From Methanobacteriota archaeon (GTDB lineage Archaea; Thermoplasmatota; Poseidoniia; MGIII; CG-Epi1), in assembly GCA_029977605.1 (NCBI GenBank), contig JAPOKN010000056.1:1-5392 (forward strand): a DNA stretch of 5,392 nt. The letters run 5' to 3'. Shown in pieces: positions 1 to 5,392 of this stretch. Both the position numbers and the translations under genes were made by a program. Every line of letters begins with the position of its first letter. Positions within the stretch are counted from its first letter, which is position 1. The notes under the pieces are model-generated. The model searched no databases. It was given only the letters and a program-made list of their open reading frames with translations, and was not told where the DNA came from.

Positions 1-1
1 A

Positions 2-280
2 AGCTTGAATGAGCAAATTGAGAGTGGAGAAAAGAGAGAAGCCTTGTTCATGGGTTTAGGAGACTTAGTTATTCCTGGAGCCTTAGTTGTTTCTGCTAAA
101 GCTACTTTGGGTTGGGCAGTGGGCCTAGCATCCATGTTTGGAAGTGTTGTTGGTTTCTTTATTTTGATGATTTTTGTTCTTAGTGGGAGACCTCAGGCTG
201 GGCTTCCCTTACTCAATGGTGGAGCAATTATTGGGTATTTGTTAGGAGCCTTTCTATTCGCTGGCGATTTAGGTTTATGA
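2..280 (+). CDS. C-terminal part of an archaeal presenilin/signal-peptide-peptidase-like intramembrane aspartyl protease (5' partial)
   Basis: This reads as the last part of a GxGD aspartyl protease (A22 family, presenilin/SPP type), which cleaves substrates inside the membrane. Residues are counted from the TTG at 5. GLGD at 17-20 (bases 53-64) is followed by IPGALV, the signature of TM7 that carries the second catalytic aspartate, D20. Three hydrophobic segments (about 13-34, 39-60 and 66-89) match TM7-TM9. The TM9 PAL-like region reads AGLPLLNGG at 65-73, so the usual PALP is AGLP here. The hydrophilic stretch at 2-12 fits the TM6-TM7 loop. The first catalytic aspartate (YD in TM6) would lie upstream of the window. 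The frame stays open to base 2, so TTG at 5 and ATG at 50 are most likely internal codons and no start is claimed. The stop overlaps the next gene's ATG (ATGA, 277-280). Family is fairly sure; substrate is unknown. Confidence 0.8.
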   Translation, partial: SLNEQIESGEKREALFMGLGDLVIPGALVVSAKATLGWAVGLASMFGSVVGFFILMIFVLSGRPQAGLPLLNGGAIIGYLLGAFLFAGDLGL

Positions 281-1020
281 AGATAGTTCCTGTTCATGGC
301 CATGCGGCATTAAATTTAGTTGATGAATCCCTTTTAGTTCTTTCAGATTTACACTACGGTGTTGAAGCCGAAATGCTTCGTAGCGGGGTTTGGGTTCCCA
401 ACAGATCAACCTCTCGAACTGAAAAAGTTTTGAAATTATTAAAAGAGACTAAATCTAACAGACTACTTCTCTTAGGAGATGTTAAACATCAAGTTCCACA
501 TAATAGTCAACAACAAAGGAAAGATTTAGATCAATTTTTTATGGCAGTCATGAGAATTGCCGATGTAGAGATAGTACCTGGTAACCACGACGGAGGGCTA
601 GATTCTATAGCCCCTCCAGAAGTGATTTACCACGATTCAAGTGGATGCACTATTGGAGACATTGGTTTTGCTCACGGGCATGCTTGGCCTTCTCAAGAAG
701 TAATGAATTCGAGAATATTGATAGTGGGTCACGAGCATCCTGCGTTTTCATTTCGCGATAGGGTTGACAAATTACACAGTGAGTCTTGTTGGTTGAGAGC
801 TCCAATGCTGAAACATGAAAGGTATGATAAGGTTCCAGAACAATTGATTGTGATGCCTGCCTTTGGAGAATTAGCAGGAAGAACGATGAATAGGGAACCA
901 TTGAAAGGCTTGGGCCCTATACTAAGAAATGGTATGGCAGATTTATCAAAAGCACGTGTAGAGACTTTAGAAGGATTAGACTTTGGAGAATTAGGCAACC
1001 TAATAGATTTAAGATTATGA
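277..1020 (+). CDS. Calcineurin-like metallophosphoesterase, COG1407/Lhr-associated MPE family (probable Mn-dependent nuclease or phosphodiesterase)
   Basis: A complete 247-residue binuclear metallophosphoesterase. The metal-site motifs appear in order: SDLHYG (D24, H26), GDVKH (D68), GNHD (N103, H104), FAHGHAWP (H133/H135) and GHEHP (H152, H154). A later MPAFGELAGR segment (193-202) is typical of the COG1407 subgroup, as is KH after the GD motif. The length is normal for the family, with no missing core ligand and no signal peptide, so it should be cytoplasmic. Bacterial relatives encoded beside Lhr-core helicases are Mn-dependent single-strand DNA endonucleases/phosphodiesterases; the same activity here is inference. 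The ATG at 277 overlaps the upstream stop as ATGA and lacks a strong ribosome-binding site, which suggests translational coupling. Its own stop overlaps the helicase start in the same way, so the two proteins are probably made together. A generic phosphodiesterase acting on another substrate cannot be excluded. Confidence 0.88.
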   Translation: MKIVPVHGHAALNLVDESLLVLSDLHYGVEAEMLRSGVWVPNRSTSRTEKVLKLLKETKSNRLLLLGDVKHQVPHNSQQQRKDLDQFFMAVMRIADVEIVPGNHDGGLDSIAPPEVIYHDSSGCTIGDIGFAHGHAWPSQEVMNSRILIVGHEHPAFSFRDRVDKLHSESCWLRAPMLKHERYDKVPEQLIVMPAFGELAGRTMNREPLKGLGPILRNGMADLSKARVETLEGLDFGELGNLIDLRL

Positions 1021-3701
1021 AAATCAATTCAGATTTGCTTAAAGCATTAGAAACACGAGGCCTTTCTGAGCCAACACTAGCTCAATCTTCAACTTGGCCA
1101 GTAATTGATTCAGGTTCTAATGTTCTTTTGATTGCACCAACTGGAGTTGGAAAGACTGAAGCAGCTATGGTTCCTTTGTTTCATAGACTTTTGGAGACTG
1201 AACTCAAGCCAATTAGTGTTCTATACATTACACCACTTCGCTCTTTGAACAGAGACATGCTTCGTAGATTGGAAGATATTGGCTCAGAACTTGGAATTAG
1301 TGTGGCTGTAAGACACGGAGATACTTCACAGTCAGAAAGGAGTCGACAATCTCGTAATCCTCCTCAAATATTGATCACTACTCCTGAAACTTTACAAATT
1401 ATGCTTTCGGGGAAGAGACTACGAAAGAATCTTTCTGGAGTTGAAGCAGTAGTAATCGATGAAGTTCATGAATTGGCTTCAAGTGAAAGAGGCGCTCAGC
1501 TGAGCATAGCTCTTGAGCGATTGGCTTTACTTGCAGGAGATTTCCAAAGAGTAGGTCTAAGTGCTACAGTCGGAACTCCTAAAGAAGTATCATCGTTTCT
1601 AGTAGGAGACAGAGATGTCCAAATTTTAACTCCTAAACTTGAAAGAAACATGGATCTATTGGTACATGCACCCGAACCGGTGTCTGACGATGATGAGCTA
1701 GTAAATGAGTTGTATTGGGAACCGGAACGAGTTGCAGCTCTTAGATATTCTGCAAAAGCCTCAGAAATGGGGCCTACGTTACTTTTTGTTAACACTAGAG
1801 ATACAGCTGAGGCAATGGGAGTCCGATGGAATATGTGGGATCCTGATGCAAGTATCCATGTACATCACGGTTCATTGAGTAAAGATGTGAGAATAGATGC
1901 AGAGGAGGATTATCGAAAAGGCTCAGTTAATACTTTGATATGCACTTCATCCTTAGAATTGGGAATCGACGTAGGTAATACAGCATTAGTAATTCAGTAC
2001 AATTCACCAAGGGACGCTTCTCGCATGAGTCAAAGATTAGGAAGATCAGGACATAAAATCAAGGAAACTGCTATCGGAAGAATAGTATCTACCGAAGAAA
2101 CCCAAATTTTAGAGTCTGCAGTTATTGCTCGTCGAACTCTGTCAGGAGAGTTAGAGCCGTCGAGAATCCGTGAAATGCCGTTGGCAGTTCTTGCAAATCA
2201 AATAATTTCTTGGACTGTCTGTGATAAAAATGTGGATAAGAAAACATTTTTAGACACAATCAAACGAGCTTATCCTTTTAAGAAATTTAATGAGGAAAAT
2301 CTAACAGACATGCTAGATTTATTGGATAAGGTCCATCAAAATCGAACAATTGGTAAAGCAGTTAGGCAAGGCCCTAGGGCAATGAAATATTTCCATGGTA
2401 ACCTGTCATTAATCCCAGATCAGCGAACTTCAGGGGTAAGAGACATCACAACTAGAAAGATGATAGGAAGATTAGATGAACGATTTATTCTAGATCTTGT
2501 TCCTGGAGATAAAATAGTTTTCAGAGGTTCAGTGTGGGCCGTGGTTGAAATTGATGAAGAGGTGACAGTTTCTCCTTCATCATCTTTAGGCGAATTACCA
2601 AGATGGATCGGTGAGGATATTCCAGTTCCTTTTTCTGTTGCACAAGAGGCATCACAAAGATTGTCAGATGGAAATTGGGCAGGTTTACCAATTACTCGAG
2701 AGGCATTAGATGTACTTCAAAAATATCATGAAGACATAGCTGACGCAGGAGTAATGCCATCACCTTCTTGTTTAACTGTTGAGCAGCATGAAAGGTTATT
2801 CATCTTGAACTATCCTGGTGGAAGTAGGTTAAATCGTACAATAGGCATGATAGTTACTGCAATGTTAACTGCTAAAAGTGGATATAAAATTGGATTTCAA
2901 TTTGATCCTTACAGGATTATTTTAGATGTTCCTGCTCGAACAACTGTTAAAGATTTACTTGCCATTTTGAAAGGCTTTGTTCCTGAAGTAGGTAGTTTGT
3001 TAAGATTTGCGATAAAAGATAGTCCTTCGTTGAAACCACAACTTCTTCATTCAGCAAGGAAAATGGGAGCTATTGCTCCAGATGCAGATATTGGGAAATT
3101 TGGTATGAAAAAATTAATGGAGGCGTATTCGGATACTCCACTATATACAGAAGCAGTTGAAAGATTTTTATTTCATCAATTAGACGAAAACGGAATGGAA
3201 GATTTTATCCACCAAATCAATTCAGGAGATATTTCAATAAAACTGTCTCCGAAAACTCCCCATGGACATGCAGGTTTAGATCCTTACAGAGACTACCTCA
3301 AGCCTCCTAAATCAGATAGTTCCGTAGTTACGGCTGTAAAAAGACGTTTACATCGAACAGATTTATCTCTAAGATGTTTATCTTGTGACAATTCTAGAAA
3401 AAGAAAAGTAAAGATGATTACTAAGCATGAATTAGTCTGTCCAAATTGTAACAGTAGAATGATAGCTTTACTACATCCAATGGAGCTTAACCGAGAAGTG
3501 AGTAATAAGAAACTAACTAAGTCAGCTTCATTGGCAAGGTCTCACGGCGAAAGAGCAGCTTTAGTAATTGCAGGAAGAGGTATTGGCCCAGATACTGCAG
3601 GTAGAATTTTGAGAAAGCAGTTGAGAGATGAATCAGATCTAGTTAAGGCCATAATCGAAGCTGAAATCACATATGCAAGAACAAGACGCTTCTGGGATTA
3701 A
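1017..3701 (+). CDS. lhr: Lhr-core-type superfamily 2 ATP-dependent helicase with C-terminal four-cysteine motif
   Basis: A complete 894-residue ATP-dependent 3'-5' helicase of the Lhr family, acting on DNA or DNA:RNA hybrids in repair or nucleic-acid surveillance. Motifs in order: Q-motif-like region about 17-24; Walker A APTGVGKTEAA (40-50, K46); Ia TPLRSL (72-77); Ib TTPETL (121-126); II DEVH (148-151); III SAT (182-184); IV LLFVNTR (255-261); V SSLELGIDVG (311-320); VI QRLGRSGH (339-346). A winged-helix-like region (about 400-470) is followed by the Lhr-specific GDKIVFRGSVWAVVEID (497-513) and PRWIGEDIPVPF (528-539) segments, then a DEAD/H-associated region (about 585-770). CxxC pairs at C787/C790 and C808/C811 suggest a zinc knuckle. 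GRGIGPDTAGRIL (853-865) looks like a helix-hairpin-helix. The length matches Lhr-core, not the roughly 1500-residue enterobacterial Lhr. ATG at 1017 overlaps the phosphoesterase stop (ATGA). It places the Q-motif normally. The archaeal Lhr subgroup is not assigned. Confidence 0.93.
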   Translation: MKINSDLLKALETRGLSEPTLAQSSTWPVIDSGSNVLLIAPTGVGKTEAAMVPLFHRLLETELKPISVLYITPLRSLNRDMLRRLEDIGSELGISVAVRHGDTSQSERSRQSRNPPQILITTPETLQIMLSGKRLRKNLSGVEAVVIDEVHELASSERGAQLSIALERLALLAGDFQRVGLSATVGTPKEVSSFLVGDRDVQILTPKLERNMDLLVHAPEPVSDDDELVNELYWEPERVAALRYSAKASEMGPTLLFVNTRDTAEAMGVRWNMWDPDASIHVHHGSLSKDVRIDAEEDYRKGSVNTLICTSSLELGIDVGNTALVIQYNSPRDASRMSQRLGRSGHKIKETAIGRIVSTEETQILESAVIARRTLSGELEPSRIREMPLAVLANQIISWTVCDKNVDKKTFLDTIKRAYPFKKFNEENLTDMLDLLDKVHQNRTIGKAVRQGPRAMKYFHGNLSLIPDQRTSGVRDITTRKMIGRLDERFILDLVPGDKIVFRGSVWAVVEIDEEVTVSPSSSLGELPRWIGEDIPVPFSVAQEASQRLSDGNWAGLPITREALDVLQKYHEDIADAGVMPSPSCLTVEQHERLFILNYPGGSRLNRTIGMIVTAMLTAKSGYKIGFQFDPYRIILDVPARTTVKDLLAILKGFVPEVGSLLRFAIKDSPSLKPQLLHSARKMGAIAPDADIGKFGMKKLMEAYSDTPLYTEAVERFLFHQLDENGMEDFIHQINSGDISIKLSPKTPHGHAGLDPYRDYLKPPKSDSSVVTAVKRRLHRTDLSLRCLSCDNSRKRKVKMITKHELVCPNCNSRMIALLHPMELNREVSNKKLTKSASLARSHGERAALVIAGRGIGPDTAGRILRKQLRDESDLVKAIIEAEITYARTRRFWD
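3375..3449 (+). other. Four-cysteine (CxxC...CxxC) zinc-knuckle-like motif within the helicase gene
   Basis: This stretch encodes helicase residues 787-811, where RCLSC and VCPNC frame a basic 17-residue spacer containing RKRKVK. The spacing (CxxC-x17-CxxC) is that of a small zinc ribbon, and the basic spacer suits nucleic-acid contact. Zinc binding is inferred from spacing only. Four-cysteine motifs in this C-terminal position are known from some archaeal Lhr proteins. Confidence 0.65.
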
Positions 3702-3755
3702 TAGATAGTTCTGCCTTCATACTTATTAACGGTAGTCTTGAGTCACTATCAAGGC

Positions 3756-3771
3756 ATTTACAATAGTAAAT
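3756..3771. repeat. Perfect 6-bp inverted repeat with 4-base spacer (ATTTAC-aata-GTAAAT)
   Basis: The two arms are exact reverse complements and the flanking bases do not extend the match. It lies 24 bases upstream of the ATG at 3796 and overlaps the AT-rich promoter candidate, a position where a dimeric regulator could bind. A palindrome this short in AT-rich DNA can arise by chance, so an operator role is only a suggestion. Confidence 0.35.
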
Positions 3772-3781
3772 TTCAAATCAT

Positions 3782-3788
3782 AGGGGAT
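3782..3788 (+). promoter_or_regulatory. G-rich ribosome-binding site (AGGGGAT) that supports the start at 3796
   Basis: The GGGG run at 3783-3786 lies 9 bases before the ATG at 3796, at a suitable Shine-Dalgarno distance, though it is not a full AGGAGG. An in-frame TAG at 3781-3783 lies just upstream, and no ATG, GTG or TTG in this frame falls between it and 3796. The start of the downstream gene is therefore fixed. Confidence 0.5.
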
Positions 3789-3795
3789 AAGTGTA

Positions 3796-5392
3796 ATGAA
3801 AGAATCTACTAAATCTGAGAAACCATTACCCTCTTTCGCGATTTTTGGAATAGCTCTTTACTTATTTTGCTATATTTCAGTTGCAATTTGGGGGTATTAT
3901 GTTGTAAATGGGATAGCAATGACAATTTCTTTTTTGATAGTATACTATTATTTAGATTTAATAATAGATAAGATAAATTTTTTGAAAAATTCAGATTACA
4001 GAAAGCAAATGTATTTTCTCTTCTTTTTATCTATAATTCTTAGGTTCGGATGGTTAGGTCAAGATCAGGTAATTACCAGAGACATAGATTTCTATGTGGA
4101 GCGATCTCAAGCACTTGTAGATGGTCAAAAACCATATATCGAAAGAGCAGACATTAACAAACCGCCTCTTTTTGCCCTATATATTTGGATAATTGGCTTC
4201 TCTACAGATGTCGTTAACAATTTGTTGTCAACAGACATTACCTACTACACTTCATTCAGAATTGTCTCTAGTATCGGCGATTCATTAGTAGTTATTGGAA
4301 TTTTTTGGATTGCCTATGAACATTATTCTAAGAAACATGCCCAATATGCAGCCATTAGTTATGCGATATTTCCTATAGCGATTGAAACATCAGGTTTGTC
4401 AGGACATTATGATCCATTTGTAATTTTGTGCACGTTAGTACCTTTGAAGCTTCTCTGGCCTGAGGAAAGTTCACAGAGGTTAGATTCTATTTACATTCTA
4501 TCAGGTTTTTTGATAGGATTAGGAATAGCTCTGAAATTCTATCCAGTAGTTATGATACCTTTCTTTTTGTTCATAATATATTCATGGAGAGGTCGGATTT
4601 TATTTTCAGGAGGGTTGCCTATCGCTTCGATTTTATCTTATGGCATTTTAGAGATGAGATATCCTGGTGCGGTCAAAGTATACAGAGAATACCAAGGAGG
4701 AACTTGGATGGGTGAGTGGATGAAATCATTTGCAAGTGCTTTCTATGAATTTACAGGTTCTGAAGAGGTTTTGGGTTTATCGTTCAATAATGTATTTATT
4801 TCATTATTTGGAATCATGGGTTTCATTATGGTCTTAGGTTGGATTTCAGCCAGACATCTAACTGGTGTCGAAGTTTCTCGTTATGATAATGAAACTAATG
4901 CATTTGCTAATATTCTGATGTGGTTTGTGAAAAAATGGGATACAATGATTTCCAGTAATGACTTGAAAACAGAGTCAGGTTGGACTATTTTTTCAATTAA
5001 AGTTATTAGCTTTTCTTTTATTGCTTATTATGGTTCACAAGTGGCAGCCGGCTTTTACCTATATGAGGGCGGCTTGGGCCTAAATCCACCCTGGCTATAT
5101 GCTCTAGAATTTTTGGCATTCTATACTGTTATTGTATTCTTTTTGTACAAAAGTTGTTCCACTTATTTTGATAACATCAAGCTTTCATCCGAAGAATCAT
5201 TCATTTTGATGCTTGGCTTAGGAGTCATGGTTTTAATGTTCGGAAGTCCAGATTACCCAACATGGTACATTTGTTGGTATGCTCCATTTGTAATGATTGC
5301 ACCTACTTATCAAACTAGAATGGCTTTAATGCTTCTCTTAGTGTGGAACTTCCCCGGAGATAGTATTGCACTTTTACCCGATTACGTTGTTG
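3796..5392 (+). CDS. Polytopic GT-C-fold glycosyltransferase-like membrane protein (3' partial)
   Basis: The frame is open from ATG 3796 to the window end (532 codons, no stop), so the C-terminus is missing. It resembles lipid-phosphate-sugar-dependent GT-C transferases (mannosyltransferase/ArnT-like), which move a sugar from a polyprenyl-phosphate donor on the outer membrane face. Evidence: after a hydrophobic helix (71-87), a loop holds RDIDFYVERSQALVDGQKPY (95-114), with D96xD98 as candidate catalytic or metal acids, then NKPPLFALY (121-129). Later come RIVSSIGDSLVV (155-166), SGHYDPFVIL (202-211), GLGIALKFYPVVMIP (241-255) and GSPDYPTWYICWYAP (483-497), all in the usual GT-C order. By eye there are about 13 or more membrane helices. 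Two extra helices (about 13-36 and 39-58) precede the canonical first one. A hydrophilic insert (353-396) interrupts the helix series. Sugar, donor and acceptor are unknown; protein N-glycosylation, glycolipid or surface polysaccharide synthesis are all possible. Confidence 0.75.
   Translation, partial: MKESTKSEKPLPSFAIFGIALYLFCYISVAIWGYYVVNGIAMTISFLIVYYYLDLIIDKINFLKNSDYRKQMYFLFFLSIILRFGWLGQDQVITRDIDFYVERSQALVDGQKPYIERADINKPPLFALYIWIIGFSTDVVNNLLSTDITYYTSFRIVSSIGDSLVVIGIFWIAYEHYSKKHAQYAAISYAIFPIAIETSGLSGHYDPFVILCTLVPLKLLWPEESSQRLDSIYILSGFLIGLGIALKFYPVVMIPFFLFIIYSWRGRILFSGGLPIASILSYGILEMRYPGAVKVYREYQGGTWMGEWMKSFASAFYEFTGSEEVLGLSFNNVFISLFGIMGFIMVLGWISARHLTGVEVSRYDNETNAFANILMWFVKKWDTMISSNDLKTESGWTIFSIKVISFSFIAYYGSQVAAGFYLYEGGLGLNPPWLYALEFLAFYTVIVFFLYKSCSTYFDNIKLSSEESFILMLGLGVMVLMFGSPDYPTWYICWYAPFVMIAPTYQTRMALMLLLVWNFPGDSIALLPDYVV

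Larger units (their letters stand above)
3702..3795 (+). promoter_or_regulatory. 94-base intergenic region, probable promoter and leader of the glycosyltransferase-like gene
   Basis: This is the only non-coding gap in the window and breaks the run of ATGA overlaps, so a new transcription unit probably begins here. AT-rich stretches at about 3757-3773 (TTTACAATAGTAAATTT) lie 23-39 bases before the start codon and could act as an archaeal TATA-like element, giving a short leader or near-leaderless transcript. No convincing BRE/TATA pair stands out. I see no strong T-run to end transcription after the helicase gene, so read-through into the next gene is possible. Confidence 0.35.

Noticed and set aside
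1..6. AAGCTT (HindIII site) at the very start, possibly a cloning junction
   Set aside because: The same hexamer also occurs inside the window (4447 and 5179), so it is not a clean digest boundary and carries no biological meaning.
5..280. A complete 91-residue small membrane protein starting at TTG 5
   Set aside because: The frame continues open to the window edge, and the content matches TM7-TM9 of a nine-helix protease, so it is a cut-off gene and not a small one.
650..998. Two minus-strand open frames (650-901 and 729-998) opposite the phosphoesterase gene
   Set aside because: They lie inside a well-supported gene whose motifs are intact, and their translations show no recognisable motif. 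They are chance antisense frames.
1496..1795. Minus-strand open frame opposite the helicase gene
   Set aside because: Serine-rich, low-complexity translation with no domain signature, antisense to conserved helicase motifs III and IV.
277..3701. The helicase-nuclease pair as an anti-phage defence system
   Set aside because: No methyltransferase, restriction-type nuclease, sensor or transfer signature is present, and both proteins match housekeeping Lhr/COG1407 families. Repair is the simpler reading.
3704..3750. GATAGT and ACTATC arms as a possible terminator stem after the helicase gene
   Set aside because: Only 6 bp with a 35-base loop, no G/C-rich extension and no T-run after it; within chance expectation for this composition.
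1..5392. RNA genes, CRISPR arrays, insertion sequences or attachment sites
   Set aside because: Nearly every base is inside an intact protein gene; the single 94-base gap has no tRNA-like fold, direct repeats or transposon ends.

Overview
The window is AT-rich (one 60-base line counted by eye gives about 38% G+C) and almost fully coding on the + strand. It looks archaeal. The first gene is an archaeal-type presenilin/signal-peptide-peptidase-like protease. It overlaps a COG1407-type metallophosphoesterase and a compact Lhr-core helicase with a C-terminal four-cysteine motif. Internal start codons lack Shine-Dalgarno sequences. This fits an uncultured planktonic euryarchaeon such as Marine Group II/III (Thermoplasmatota). 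That placement is inference from gene types and composition, with no phylogeny behind it.

Layout: (1) 2-280 is the C-terminal end of a GxGD intramembrane aspartyl protease, with its N-terminus cut off by the window edge. (2) 277-1020 is a complete Mn-type metallophosphoesterase, overlapping gene 1 by an ATGA. (3) 1017-3701 is a complete 894-residue Lhr-core superfamily 2 helicase, also joined by an ATGA overlap. These three form one translationally coupled unit whose promoter lies upstream of the window. (4) 3702-3795 is a 94-base intergenic gap with a G-rich ribosome-binding site and a small palindrome. (5) 3796-5392 is a polytopic GT-C-fold glycosyltransferase-like protein that runs off the right edge, with no stop codon in 532 codons.

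The phosphoesterase and helicase make sense together. Lhr-core helicases recur beside this phosphoesterase family, and in bacteria the pair sits in clusters with a ligase and an exonuclease that act in nucleic-acid repair. The protease in the same operon has no obvious mechanistic link to repair and is the most curious part of the arrangement. The GT-C gene is probably a separate transcription unit for cell-surface glycan or glycolipid assembly. I see no RNA gene, CRISPR array, transposon or integration site.
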